64,000 nt of DNA. Source: Vibrio maritimus. Lineage in GTDB: Bacteria > Pseudomonadota > Gammaproteobacteria > Enterobacterales > Vibrionaceae. Below, one piece after another: positions 1 through 9,716 of this stretch; the first letter of the stretch is position 1; every line of letters begins with the position of its first letter. The DNA lies in assembly GCA_000755425.1 (NCBI GenBank), contig BBMT01000011.1, forward strand, positions 91,582-155,581. Direction: 5' to 3'. The notes below the pieces were generated by a model. That model was not told where the DNA came from, ran no database searches, and worked only from the letters and a program-made list of their open reading frames with translations. A program made the position numbers and the translations under genes.

Positions 1-1393
1 AATGAACTGCCTTTTGACCAAATATTGTCACTTAACCAAGTGAAAATTGGGTTTAGGTCACCGCTCGTAATCGCTTCATCAACGTAAACGGTTTGCTTCA
101 TTGCAGCCATAAACTGAGCCGCATACATAGCGCCTAATGTGTAGGACGGGAAGTAACCGAAGGCGCCGTCTGTCCAGTGAATGTCTTGCATGCAGCCATC
201 TTTGTAGTTGCCTTTCGTCGACAAACCTAAGTATTGCTGCATTTTTTGATCCCACAGTTCAGGGATATCTTTGTATGAAATCTTGCGGTTCATAAGATCA
301 CGTTCAATTTCATAGCGCAGGATAACGTGAGCAGGGTAGGTTAGCTCATCAGCGTCGACGCGGATATAGCCCGGTTGAACTCGAGTATAAATCTTTTGCA
401 GGTTACTTGGTTCAAACACCTTAGTGTCATTAGAAGCAAAATGCTTCTGTGCCAAAGGCGATAGATGGTGGATAAAACCGTCACTTCGACCCAGCTGCAT
501 TTCAAAAAACAGCGATTGAGATTCATGAATACCCATAGATCGAGCTTCACCAACGGGCAAACCTGCGTAGGATGTTGGTAGGCCTTGTTCGTAGCGAGCA
601 TGTCCTGTTTCATGGACAATACCCATTAAAGATTGAACAAAATCTGACTCATCATATCTGGTTGTTATACGAACGTCTTGCGGGACCCCGCCACAGAATG
701 GATGTGAGCTGATGTCAAGGCGGCCGTGCTCAAAATTGAAGTTCAGAAGTTTCATAACTTCTAAGCCGAGCGCGTTTTGCTGAGCGGTCGAATAACTTTC
801 TTGTGTGGTATAAACCGATTCAGATTTTTGCTTTTCAATGACTTGTTGAGTCAGATCTGGCAACCATGAGATGAGATCGCCAAACAAAGCATCGAGCTGA
901 GCTGAATTCACACCAGGCTCATAGATGTCGAGCATTGCATCATAAGGTGTTAGGCCGGCTTGTTCTGCGCGAATTTGGGCTTCTTGCTGAGATAGGTTCA
1001 CAACTTCTTCGAAGTTAGAGCAAAAGCCGTTCCAGTCATTTTCACCGCGCTGAGTACGCCATGCATGCTCACACTTAGAGCCAGCGAGTGATTTAGCTTT
1101 GACAAGATCTTCAGGGACTACTGTCGTTAAACGCCACTGTCGTTTCATTCATAAAGACTGGCCCTTTGCATTGCATCGAGTGATTCAGATTCTGCTTTAT
1201 CAAGCCATTCACCGAGCTGTGGTGCGGTAGACAGTTGGTGAATGTGCAGAGATAGTTGCGCCATCGCTTCTGAGCGAGCTTGATTGCCGCCAGAGGGCAT
1301 CATCGCCGCGGCATCCCAGCCACAAATAGCAGAAAGGTGGCCAAAATTCGCGATCGTTTTATAGTGTTCAACCAGTTTATTGTAGTATTCCAT
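1..1393 (-). CDS. M32 metallocarboxypeptidase (carboxypeptidase Taq family), partial and frameshifted
   Basis: Zinc carboxypeptidase that removes C-terminal residues from peptides, expected in the cytosol. The N-terminal 82 codons start at the ATG at 1391-1393 (MEYYNKLVEHYK). The body continues in another frame and carries the zinc motif HETGH near 603-617, preceded by an M32-like GIV. About 464 codons lie in the window; M32 enzymes are about 500 residues, so roughly 30 C-terminal residues fall beyond the window start. The frame breaks at about 1148, where one A appears to be missing (TATGAATG for TATGAAATG); restoring it gives a continuous protein (SLYEMKRQW). It is the leftmost gene and has no evident operon partner. 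Family assignment is firm. Whether the break is real is not settled, but a base-calling error is likely. Confidence 0.85.
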
Positions 1394-1544
1394 GTCTGTG
1401 ACCTATCGTATGAACGAGGGCTATACGTTAACATTAACAATGAGTTGCGAAAAGGTTAATGCTATATAACGCTCAAAAGACATTCGCTTTTTGCGGCGAG
1501 TTAAAGCAGAATCAGGTAATTGTCCTAGAACACAGTTATCAACT

Positions 1545-2180
1545 ATGCACATTCAAAACTTCGAAGCGTTCATTATCGCCATCACTATCCTCACATTAAC
1601 TCCTGGACTGGACACTGCGTTGGTGATTCGAAACACAACACGTGGTGGATTCCGAGATGGTGCTGTCACGAGCTTAGGGATCTGTATGGGGTTGTTTGTC
1701 CATGCAACGTTTTCAGCACTGGGCATTTCGGTTGTTTTAACTCAATCTGCAGAGCTGTTTTCATTAGTTAAAGGGATTGGTGCGGCCTATCTAATTTGGC
1801 TAGGGCTCTCTAGTTTACGTTCACTCAAGCACACATCGTCTATGGCTGTTGAGCAGTCAGAGATGCAAAAAATCTCGGGTAAACGTTCATTACGCGAAGG
1901 CTTTCTGTCTAACGTGCTAAATCCAAAAACTGCTGTGTTTTATCTCGCTTTTCTCCCACAATTTATTAATCCGGAGTATTCTCCGTTTGCACAATCGATG
2001 CTAATGGCTGCGATCCACTTTGTTATTGCGATGCTTTGGCAGTGTGGCCTGTCTGGAATGTTGAACTCAGCTAAGTCGCTGCTAAAGAGTGCGAAATTTA
2101 CACGTTGGATGGAGGCCACTACCGGCGTCGTCTTGATTGGACTGGGTGTGAAACTGTTGATGGAGGAGCCTGCGGTTTAG
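1545..2180 (+). CDS. LysE/RhtB family amino-acid exporter
   Basis: Inner-membrane exporter of the LysE/RhtB family, which expels amino acids or homoserine lactones; the substrate cannot be read from sequence. The ATG at 1545 (MHIQNFEAF) is preferred over a TTG at 1491 because family members begin directly with the first membrane helix. The early motif LTPGLDTALVIRN with following GG is typical (PGP/PGxD region), as is NPKTAVFYLAFLPQFI after a hydrophilic loop. About 211 residues with five to six hydrophobic segments is the normal size. It is divergent from the M32 peptidase and stands alone. No regulator of LysR type is adjacent. Confidence 0.85.
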   Translation: MHIQNFEAFIIAITILTLTPGLDTALVIRNTTRGGFRDGAVTSLGICMGLFVHATFSALGISVVLTQSAELFSLVKGIGAAYLIWLGLSSLRSLKHTSSMAVEQSEMQKISGKRSLREGFLSNVLNPKTAVFYLAFLPQFINPEYSPFAQSMLMAAIHFVIAMLWQCGLSGMLNSAKSLLKSAKFTRWMEATTGVVLIGLGVKLLMEEPAV

Positions 2181-2194
2181 TTAGGCTTAAAATA

Positions 2195-2461
2195 TTAACT
2201 AGAACGCGTTTCTATCGCTCGTTGCAGTGAGCGCTGAGTGGCATTCAACTTGTGTACGGTAACTGACGATGCTTTTAATATGTATCGGTCAAAACACTGA
2301 TAATACTCCGTTCCGTCATTGAGCTGTTTACAGAAATCACGCGCTTGCTGGTTATGATCGTGGAGAGCTGCTTCTGAAGCGAACTCGTTATGAGTGGCAC
2401 AGCCAGCCAAAGTTAAAAGTAAACTAGCAGCTAGAGCGAATGTAAATGGGGTTCTAATCAT
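2195..2461 (-). CDS. small predicted lipoprotein
   Basis: Predicted lipoprotein of 88 residues, function unknown. The start at 2461 (MIRTPFTFALA) is chosen over an upstream ATG at 2485 because a GGA ribosome-binding stretch lies at the right distance only for 2461, and it puts the signal peptide at the N terminus. The lipobox LAGC gives Cys as the first mature residue. The mature part is short and polar, with two further Cys (DFCKQL and YYQCF) that could form a disulfide. It lies tail to tail with the exporter. No recognised domain. Confidence 0.6.
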   Translation of the reverse strand: MIRTPFTFALAASLLLTLAGCATHNEFASEAALHDHNQQARDFCKQLNDGTEYYQCFDRYILKASSVTVHKLNATQRSLQRAIETRSS

Positions 2462-2543
2462 CGTGATCCGGTAGTCGTTCAACATTTAACGCATAGTAGC
2501 GGTTCAATGAGAATTTAGTTGCCTTTTTGCGCCACAAGTTCCA

Positions 2544-3290
2544 TTAGAGTTTCAATTTTTTTAGCCATTGATACAGATAGTCGGCAAGCTCGTGGGGTGA
2601 GTCGGCAGGTAGATCGTGAGCATCACTATAAAATGAGCGATGGTGGACATTCCAACTATTGGCAACAGCTTTTCCGGCTCGGCTACGCACCAACTTATCA
2701 TGCTTACTGGTAATAACCTGAGTAGGACAAGGAGGCGGCTGACTAGGGCCGACAAATTTAGCAGCCGCAATCAACTGACGCAGCGCATTGCTAAAACGAA
2801 CTGGATGCTTGCTGTTTAGGGCAAGGTGGTAGGCTAAAATACTCGGGTTAGTAACATGATCTGGAAAGGTGACATCGAGAATTGCTTTTTCAAAGGTATC
2901 TCGACCGCGAAGCCTGGCGCTCAACAGTTTTGGAACTGCTCTGAGATTAAAGCGTTCATGGATTGGACTGTATCGGGCAAAGCTTGGGTTAATGAGCGTT
3001 AAACTGGCAACCTTATTGTTATCTAGATGTGCCCAATGAGAAGCCAGCATGGATCCCATAGATATGGCGACTACGTGATAGCGTTCGATTTGTTGGGGAA
3101 TTTGCTCGAGCAAGGGATCAAGCATCTGCTCTATACTCATCGGGCTCGTCTGTTGATACAAACTGCCATTTCCCGGTACATTGGGCGTTATGATGAGTAG
3201 TTCGTCGTCAAGACGCTTTAACGCATCCACCATTAAATGCCAGTGACCTGCTTCACGTAATAAACCTCTCACTAAGACGATGGGTACCAT
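2544..3290 (-). CDS. alpha/beta hydrolase
   Basis: Alpha/beta-hydrolase fold enzyme of 248 residues; the substrate is unknown. The nucleophile elbow is AISMGS (G-x-S-x-G variant with Ile/Ala before Ser), near residue 77. A likely acid is Asp in TSKHDKLV and the catalytic His is in DAHDLP near residue 224. The N terminus PIVLVRGLLREAGHW fits the oxyanion-hole strand. The gene starts inside the end of the upstream M14 peptidase gene (19 bp overlap), so the two are probably translated together. The last residues KKLKL are basic. Assignment to the superfamily is good, to any subfamily not possible. Confidence 0.8.
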   Translation of the reverse strand: MVPIVLVRGLLREAGHWHLMVDALKRLDDELLIITPNVPGNGSLYQQTSPMSIEQMLDPLLEQIPQQIERYHVVAISMGSMLASHWAHLDNNKVASLTLINPSFARYSPIHERFNLRAVPKLLSARLRGRDTFEKAILDVTFPDHVTNPSILAYHLALNSKHPVRFSNALRQLIAAAKFVGPSQPPPCPTQVITSKHDKLVRSRAGKAVANSWNVHHRSFYSDAHDLPADSPHELADYLYQWLKKLKL

Positions 3291-4287
3291 AGTTTTTTTG
3301 CCTTATTCGTCAGCATCTGACGGTCATTGTCACTTACCTGTGTTAACAAATCATTATACAAAACTTGCATTAAGTAGCTTAGAAGTGTGCTGTGTCTTCT
3401 TTGTACGCGCTTAATTCGGTGTGGCTTAGTGGGATGAAATAATTGGCTAAAACTCAGTAATTGCATTGGGTTCTTTTTAACCCAGAGCCAAGACCCCAGT
3501 TCTAATGTGAGTGGGACAAACGGAGAGGTTGATTGTTGGTAGTGGCGTAAGTACATCCAGTCCCAAAAATCACCATGTGTCGTGTATTGGTGCCATTGAG
3601 GTTCAAACTGATACAGCTCGTAGTGGGGGAAGCTTTTGCGAAACTGTGAGTAAATTAAATAGAACTGATGCAATGTTTCTGGCGGACGGTTGTGGTGGGC
3701 AAATGGAAACCACAATCGATCCCGAGTACCAAAGCCACTATGTAAATCGAGCACGATAGTTGATGACGCGGTCTGTGTGGTCTTTAAAATGCTGTTTGAA
3801 AGGGCGATTAGCTCTTGTTCCATTTTGGAACTGTTCCCTCGATACCAAGGCAGCTTCGGGCTAATGCTTTGACCTGCATACAGTTGGTAGCGAGGGTTAC
3901 TGGCATTGATAGGCGCATTGCGCATTAAATCCACACCACGATGATTGGAACGCGTTTTTAGGGCGACCCCCAGGGATTCACTACGGGCACGGTAAGGATA
4001 CGGATTTTATTGAGTGTATCATTCAATTGGCTGTCCCATTGTCGACGTTTTAGCAGGCTCCTAATAAACGCCAAGATGATTTGACTGCCGATGCGCTCAA
4101 CGCCATGAATCGATCCAGTAAGGATCAAACATGGTGCAGACGGGTGGCTTGAGCCAAAAGAGAGCTGCTGTATTGGCATCTCAACACCTTGATGTTTTAT
4201 ATGCGTTAGAGTTGAGAGTGATAGTTCAGAGTAACGCTCGGCATACTCTTGGATATGACCTAGCTCTCTTGGCGTTGCAGCAAACAT
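3272..4287 (-). CDS. M14-family zinc carboxypeptidase-like protein, frameshifted
   Basis: Probable zinc-dependent carboxypeptidase or amidase of the M14/succinylglutamate-desuccinylase fold. Zinc ligands visible are HGVE (HxxE) in the N-terminal part and His in LDLHSGFG; Glu in TLELGSW may be catalytic. The family signature NPWG...SNHRGVDLMRN spans the break. The frame is lost at 3967-3971, a run of five C on the plus strand; one more base restores NPWGVALKTRSNHRGVD. About 338 residues when repaired. It overlaps the downstream hydrolase start. Its physiological substrate is not known. The break looks like a homopolymer error. Confidence 0.75.
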
Positions 4288-4373
4288 GACTTGTTAAATA
4301 CCACGCATTTCAGGATGTTAGTTTGAGTTTAGCGCGGCGAAACTGAGAGTGTCGTGAAGGATTTATGACGAGT

Positions 4374-4403
4374 AAAAAAACACCGAGCGAAAGCTCGGTG
4401 TTT
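4374..4403 (-). terminator. rho-independent terminator of the 4436-4702 gene
   Basis: Stem ACACCGAGC / GCTCGGTGT with loop GAAA; read on the minus strand the stem is followed by seven T. It closes transcription coming from the small gene at 4436-4702 and separates it from the M14 gene. Confidence 0.85.
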
Positions 4404-4435
4404 GGGGATGCTTGACTAGAGAGCCTATAAGGCGT

Positions 4436-4702
4436 TTACATCGGCTTTTTGCCAACACCAAAATTCTCTTTCGGCTTGAGCGTGATCTTACCGAAACCAA
4501 GTTTTTTAAAGTGATTGTCGCGATAGTTACGAACCGCCTTGGTATCAGAAATGGCTTCGATTTGCTGTTCCATTTTAAGGAACTCTGTCAGGTCGATCCC
4601 TTCTGCTTCTGCCACCGCCTCATGGATATTACGGTGCTGTTGATAAGAAAACGTGAGTGTTTTCTCTTCGTTTTTGTATTCGTAGATGATGGTACGAGCC
4701 AT
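4436..4702 (-). CDS. small conserved protein, DUF2960-like
   Basis: Protein of 88 residues beginning MARTIIYEYKNEEKTLTF, with no signal peptide or membrane segment. I believe it belongs to the small gammaproteobacterial family DUF2960, from memory of its N terminus and size; this should be treated as a moderate-confidence family call and no function is known. It is rich in Lys and Glu, likely cytosolic. It lies 40 bp downstream of the moeA part of the mobB-moeA gene and ends in its own strong terminator, so it may be the last gene of the tup-mob-moe transcript or have its own promoter. Confidence 0.6.
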   Translation of the reverse strand: MARTIIYEYKNEEKTLTFSYQQHRNIHEAVAEAEGIDLTEFLKMEQQIEAISDTKAVRNYRDNHFKKLGFGKITLKPKENFGVGKKPM

Positions 4703-4742
4703 GGTATTACCTATTGTATTTGATGCCTGACAAATCTGAGCG

Positions 4743-6517
4743 CTAGATTCTGCCTTGAAGCGGGATGATTGTCACGCTTTCACCAGGTTTTACTGTATCG
4801 ATATGCGGAGCTATTTCAATCAGACAGTTTGCTTCACTCATTGAACGAAGAATACCAGAGCCTTGTTTGCCAGTTGTTTTAACACTCAATTGCCCAGTAA
4901 CGCTATCTATTTCGTAGAACCCACGGCTGAACTCAGTACGACTCTGACGTGAACGTAGAGATTCTGTCGCGATTGCTGGTACTTTGAGGGGTTCGAACTC
5001 CACTACTCCCTGCATTTTCTTAATGGCAGGCTCCACAAAGTTAATGAACGACACCATGACTGCAACAGGATTACCAGGGAGACCAAAGAATGGCACATCG
5101 CTGATGTCCCCAAATGCCAGCGGGCGACCTGGGCGCATATTAATACGCCAGAAATCGACACTACCGCGTTTTTCTAGAACATTTTTGATGAAGTCGGCAT
5201 CACCCACCGAGACGCCACCCGACGTGATAATAAGATCCGCACGCTTGCCTGCCTCAACAATGGCATTCTCCATGACGGCTTCGTTATCCTCTAGAATACC
5301 GAGGTCAATGATCTCACAACCAAGCTTTTGAAGCATGGCCATAATGGTGTAGCGGTTTGAGTCGTAAATGGAGTTAGCGTTAAGCGGTGTGCCAGGCGCT
5401 TGTACTTCATCACCGGTCGAGAACACAGCCACACGCAGCGCACGCTTTACGTTTACGGTATTCATACCTAGAGACGCAATCATTCCCATCTCTGGTGCTT
5501 GTAGTAATGTTCCGCTGGTGAACACGGATTGACCTACCGCTAAGTCTTCACCTGCTTGGCGAACATTTTGTCCCAATTTAATCGAGGCATCAGCGAAACC
5601 AATACGCTCACCATCGACAATCGCTTGCTCGCGCATGACCACGGTATCTGCGCCTTCTGGCATCGGTGCACCTGTCATTATTTGGGCGGCTTGGCTTGAG
5701 TCAGAATTTTATCGTAACCGTGCCCAGCCATAATGCTTGCGACTACGTCAAATTGCTCATGAGCAATGTCTTCGCCACGAATAGCGTAGCCATCCATTGC
5801 TGAGTTAGTGTAAGCCGGAACATTGATAGGCGAGGTGATATCTTCGGCCAGTACGCAACCGTAAGCGCGCTCCAGTGCGATAGTCTCTGTCACATCGAGC
5901 GGAGAAATAGCTTCTAGTATCTTTTGTTGTCCTTGCACCACTGATAGAAATGCAGGAGAGAGTGTGTCGCAACAGGCCGCGGCCGGTGAACTTGCATTTT
6001 GAGACTTTACATAATCTAAGATGAACTGTTTGATGGCATCGAGATCATTGATGCTCATGGTTGGGATTGCAACATCAAGCTCACTATCAGACGCTATTGC
6101 GATGATGTTGTCATCACTTGGATGTAGCCAAGGTTTTCCGACTTCTTGGCGGTTCAACTCAATCTTTGGAAAAGCGATATTTTTACAGCCTTCGACCAAA
6201 ATAAGATCGAGTGCTTGATGGTCAAATCGCGATAGTAAGTGTTCAAAACCCGCTTCAGAATCGGGTGTTTCAGTCATAAGCGCATGACGGTAGCGAGATG
6301 AAATCAGCATCTGGCTCGCCCCAGCTTTTCTTAAGCGGTAACTGTCTTTACCCGGCTTATCGACATCAAAATTGTGGTGAGCGTGCTTTAATACACCGAT
6401 GCGCAGGCCAGTTTCAGTTAGCTTTGGTAACAAAGCTTCAAGTAACGTGGTTTTACCGGTACCACTGTAGGCTGCAAAACCGAGGAGGGGAACATTGTTG
6501 ATAGACTTAATGGTCAT
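4743..6517 (-). CDS. MobB-MoeA fusion: molybdenum cofactor guanylylation adaptor and molybdopterin molybdotransferase, frameshifted
   Basis: Two-domain enzyme of molybdenum/tungsten cofactor synthesis. The N-terminal domain (about residues 1-165) is MobB, a P-loop protein (YSGTGKTTLL) that assists MobA. The C-terminal domain (about 185-590) is MoeA, which inserts the oxyanion into adenylylated molybdopterin; it shows NSAMDGYAIR, TGAPMPEGADTVV, SGGVSVGDADF and GLPGNPVAV. The start MTIKSINN at 6517 is chosen because an AAAGAG site precedes it; it lies 10 bp after mobA stops. The frame breaks near 5691 where one A seems missing; repair gives TQAKAAQIMTGAP. Such fusions are known in Vibrio. Last cofactor gene of the tungstate operon. 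Confidence 0.88.
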
Positions 6518-6527
6518 AGTGCGCTCT

Positions 6528-7121
6528 TTAATGATGATCGTTTGGTGTCGCAAGTTTCGCCAGTTCTTCAGGCGTATTGAGGTTCACAAAACACTCGGGA
6601 CTGTCTGAGAAGTCGACATAGTCGGTGTGGCACTCTTTATAGAGCAAGATAATTTTGCGATCGCCACGTTCCAAAAAGGCTTCTAGTTTTGGAAGCACTC
6701 GCTTATGGAACATTGTGAATACAGGTTGGTGAAAATCGCCGTCGTGAGCAACCAGGATGTCGCACTGCTCTGTCACGGATTGGCAGAATCGTTCGACGAC
6801 CGAAGTATCAATAAATGGACTGTCACAAGGTACAAAACCAACCCAGTCTGACTGTGAATCTTTCAGTCCGGCATGAATGCCACCTAAAGGACCGGGATAA
6901 TCAGGATATGAGTCGCTGATTACAGGTGCATACTGTTGATAACGCTCTTGGTTTCGGTTGGCATTGATAGTGATGTCATTGGTTTGCGCGCTTAGGCGTT
7001 CAATCACATGTTCAATAAGCGGCTTCCCATTGAACTCAATTAACCCTTTGTCATTACCTCCCATGCGAGAAGCTTGTCCACCAGCAAGAATAACCCAACT
7101 AGTCTGAGTTGGATGCAACAT
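6528..7121 (-). CDS. mobA: molybdenum cofactor guanylyltransferase MobA
   Basis: Transfers GMP from GTP to molybdopterin to make the guanine dinucleotide form used by formate dehydrogenase and other DMSO-reductase family enzymes. The nucleotide-binding signature ILAGGQASRMGG followed by DKGL is at residues 11-26, and PCDSPFID (Mg-binding region) at about 98. Length 197 is normal. The start overlaps the 3' end of tupC by 23 bp and the downstream mobB-moeA follows after 10 bp, so translation of all three is likely linked. This placement ties cofactor maturation to tungstate uptake. Confidence 0.93.
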   Translation of the reverse strand: MLHPTQTSWVILAGGQASRMGGNDKGLIEFNGKPLIEHVIERLSAQTNDITINANRNQERYQQYAPVISDSYPDYPGPLGGIHAGLKDSQSDWVGFVPCDSPFIDTSVVERFCQSVTEQCDILVAHDGDFHQPVFTMFHKRVLPKLEAFLERGDRKIILLYKECHTDYVDFSDSPECFVNLNTPEELAKLATPNDHH

Positions 7122-7820
7122 AAATACTCTCTTTATCTTTCTGTTTTTTATCGATGATTTGAAGCAGCGGTGATTCTATCAAGGTGCAGTCTTTAATCCA
7201 CCATTGTTTTCGGCACAAACGCGTGAGGGCGTTGGTTTGATGGCTGGTCACTACAATGCTTGAACCGTGTTCTAACAGATCTTGCGCCATAAAACTAAGC
7301 GTTCAATGGACTCTTGATCGAGAGACGCGCTAGGTTCATCCATCAGCAATATAGACGGTTTTAACACCCAGGCTCTTGCCATCGCAACCCGCTGTTTTTC
7401 GCCTCCAGACAATACAGATACATGCTCATCGGCCAACGTCTCTAAACCAACCAGTCGCAACGCAGAAATTACTTCGGCGCGCTTATCGTGAATGTCGATG
7501 CGTTTGTGCTTAATACCATAGACAACGTTCTGATAGACAGTGCCATCAAACAGGTAGGGAGACTGATGAAGGTAGATAACGTCCTTGCGCCCTGAACCAC
7601 TAAAAAGTCGTGAAACAATCGACTGACAGCGCGGTTCAATAACACCAGATGTGGGTTTAAGGAGTCCGGCAAGAATTTTTAGTAGAGTGGTTTTACCAAC
7701 GCCATTATCACCTTTTAGGTACACAGCTTCATTAGGACCAATAGTGAGGCTGGGAATATGAAAAAGGACACGATCTTTAAACCGCATCGAAACCTGCTTT
7801 GCTTTTAATTGTATTGTCAT
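7099..7820 (-). CDS. tupC: tungstate ABC transporter ATP-binding subunit TupC, frameshifted
   Basis: ATPase of the TupABC importer for tungstate (possibly molybdate). Walker A GDNGVGKTT, Q-loop YLHQSPYLF, signature LSGGEKQR and Walker B ILLMDEPSASLD are intact; the C-terminal His is in VVTSHQTN. The gene breaks at 7291-7294, where one base is missing from a run of A (plus strand); repair joins ESIERLVF to MAQDLLEHG. About 239 residues after repair. It is 102 bp downstream of tupB, a gap in which I see no gene, and runs into mobA. Family and role follow from the adjacent TupA and TupB. Confidence 0.87.
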
Positions 7821-7922
7821 TGTTGTCCCTTAAGCAGTGTCTTGGGTTAATTATAGTTTGGGTATCAAAAACTGACGCTTTTCCTGAAAGGTAAACTCAG
7901 GCTTGTATGCGCGCTGCACTTT

Positions 7923-8620
7923 TTAGGTTCGAAGGACGCCTTTTCCTCGCATCGAAGACAGTAGGAAGTTGAGCACTAAAGCCAATACGAGCAGAACGAT
8001 GCCAAGAGCAACGCCTTGGGCAAAAGCGCCCTTATGGCTTTCCATTGCGATAGCGGTCGGGATGTTTCTTGTTAGACCCATAATATTGCCACCAACCATC
8101 ATTGAGCAGCCTACTTCGGTTACGATACGAGAAAACCCGGCTACCACCGCTGCCATCAGTGGAAAGCGCGATTCCCAGATCAAGGTCATGAGAGTACGAA
8201 AACGTGATACGCCCAGCGTGACGGAGGTTTCAAGTGCGCGTTTGTCGGTACTTTGCAGTGCACCGTGCATCATAGAGACCAACACAGGGAAGCAAATTAA
8301 GATCTGTCCGACAATCATAGCTCGCTGCGTAAACAACATTTCCCAGTCACCCAATGGCCCTGAGCGAGATAGCAGCATATACAGCAGAAGGCCGATCACT
8401 ACTGTTGGAATCGCCTGCATGGTATTGACCAGAGATAACAAAAACCACTTGCCGGGAAAATTGGCGTAAGCCAAAAAGTAAGAGGCGATAATCGCTGGCA
8501 GTACGACGAGAGAGACCGCAGAGATGGATACACTGAACGAGACAGCCACAATACGCCACAGGTCTCTGTCTAGGCTAAATAGGAGGCTTAACGCTCCATT
8601 GTTGTTTCAGTAATGCTCAT
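7923..8620 (-). CDS. tupB: tungstate ABC transporter permease TupB, frameshifted near the start
   Basis: Inner-membrane permease of the TupABC importer with about six hydrophobic helices and the EAA-like cytoplasmic loop ETSVTLGVSRFRTL. The true start is the ATG at 8618-8620, which overlaps the TAA of tupA (TAATG), pointing to translational coupling. Translation from there hits a stop after ten codons because one base is missing near 8598; repair gives MSITETTNGALSLLFSLDRDLWRIVAVS, joining the long open frame. Repaired length is about 232 residues, normal for the family. Confidence 0.87.
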
Positions 8621-9489
8621 TAACTGTTGTTTTTCTCAGCATCAGCGACAAACAGTTGTTCGCCCATTTTGCGGTAGTTATTGATCATCGATTGTCCCTT
8701 TTCTGATACCAGCCAATCGCTGAGTGCGCGAGCACCTTTAGTATTGAGAGTAGGGTAACGCTCCGGGTTGACGACGATGACCTGGTAAGGGTTGAACAAT
8801 TGCTTATCACCTTGGAAAAGGACGGTTAAATCAAGTTTAGCTTGATAAGCGAGCCAGGTGCCACGATCGGTCATGGTGTAGCCTTGCATTTCTGACGCCA
8901 TATTGAGTGTTGGTCCCATACCTTGGCCTACAGAACGATAGCCGCCAAAGTCAGGTTCAATCTTGGTCTGCTTCCAAATCTGCAGCTCTTTCTTGTGAGT
9001 ACCTGAATCATCACCGCGCGAGATGAAAATTGAATTGGTTTTAGCAATGTGATCAAAGACTTCCTCGATGCTTTTTTGGTCGTGAATGTCTGCTGGATCT
9101 TTCTCTGGACCCACAATAACAAAATCGTTATACATCACGCTGCGAGGTTCAATACCAAAACCCGATTCGACAAAGCTAGCTTCGGCTTTAGGTGCGTGGG
9201 TCATTACGACATCTACATCGCCATTTTCACCCATTTTGAGTGATTTTCCAGTACCCGCTGCAATGATATCCACTTGGTAACCGGTCTCTTGGGTAAATTC
9301 CGGCAATAGGTAGTCGAGTAGTCCTGAGTGATACGTACTAGTGGTGGTAGCGAGGCGGACTCGGGATTGTTCGCCATTGTCTGCATAAGCCGAAACAGAC
9401 AGTGTTGCCATTGATACTGCAGTCACTATTAATTGAGGAGCCTTCAAACGAGAGGCAATTGATAGAGAGGTGGTCATAGTATTGTCCAT
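8620..9489 (-). CDS. tupA: tungstate ABC transporter substrate-binding protein TupA
   Basis: Periplasmic binding protein that presents tungstate to TupBC. An N-terminal signal peptide ends near SVSAYA-D. The mature N terminus carries LATTTSTYHSGLLDYLLPEF-type sequence, the TTTS oxyanion-contact motif of TupA rather than ModA, and the SRGDDSGTHKKE loop is also typical. Length 289. A second in-frame ATG lies at 9477; no ribosome site clearly decides between them. First gene of tupABC-mobA-mobB/moeA and transcribed from a predicted sigma-54 promoter at 9537-9553. Specificity for W over Mo is inferred from family resemblance only. Confidence 0.9.
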   Translation of the reverse strand: MDNTMTTSLSIASRLKAPQLIVTAVSMATLSVSAYADNGEQSRVRLATTTSTYHSGLLDYLLPEFTQETGYQVDIIAAGTGKSLKMGENGDVDVVMTHAPKAEASFVESGFGIEPRSVMYNDFVIVGPEKDPADIHDQKSIEEVFDHIAKTNSIFISRGDDSGTHKKELQIWKQTKIEPDFGGYRSVGQGMGPTLNMASEMQGYTMTDRGTWLAYQAKLDLTVLFQGDKQLFNPYQVIVVNPERYPTLNTKGARALSDWLVSEKGQSMINNYRKMGEQLFVADAEKNNS

Positions 9490-9536
9490 TGTTGTTTTTA
9501 TCGTAAAACCATGTGCTCTTTGCGAGCCCTATCCTT

Positions 9537-9553
9537 AAGCAAAGACAATGCCA
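9537..9553 (-). promoter_or_regulatory. predicted sigma-54 promoter of the tup operon
   Basis: On the minus strand TGGCATTGTCTTTGCTT has the invariant GG and GC separated by exactly ten bases (consensus TGGCAC-N5-TTGCA). Expected transcription start is near 9527, about 38 bases before the tupA ATG. Two activator-type repeats lie upstream. Confidence 0.7.
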
Positions 9554-9580
9554 CAATTTCCATAGGAAAAAAGAGGCAAA

Positions 9581-9595
9581 GTGCGACATTTTGCT
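9581..9595. promoter_or_regulatory. putative activator-binding site, tup side
   Basis: GTGCGACATTTTGCT is one arm-conserved copy of the GACA-AAA-TGTC motif, inverted relative to the copy at 9633-9649 (they share CAAAATGTCGCAC). Its centre is about 63 bases upstream of the predicted tupA start site. Confidence 0.55.
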
Positions 9596-9632
9596 AAAAA
9601 TTTCATAGGGTAAACTACAATTAATTTGAGCT

Positions 9633-9649
9633 GGGACAAAATGTCGCAC
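9633..9649. promoter_or_regulatory. putative activator-binding site between tupA and the response regulator
   Basis: GGGACAAAATGTCGCAC contains the symmetrical GACA-AAA-TGTC core. The centre is 50 bp from the neighbouring copy and about -113 relative to the tup start, a normal enhancer position for sigma-54 activators. A further half site TGTCTCA lies at 9687-9693. Confidence 0.6.
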
Positions 9650-9716
9650 TTTTACCCATGATGTTTTGCAATAGATTGGTACACTCTGTCTCAAATAGGA
9701 ACAATAACAACGCTTT

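Noticed and set aside
2519..2770. Open frames on both strands within the 3' end of the alpha/beta hydrolase gene
   Set aside because: Both lie within the hydrolase frame, which has a clear catalytic triad; they are shadows.
9633..9649. GG-N10-GC spacing inside the operator copy (GGACAAAATGTCGC) as a sigma-54 promoter for the response regulator
   Set aside because: The spacing arises from the palindrome itself, the -12 side is TCGCA rather than TTGCA, and the best fdh copy of the motif lacks it.
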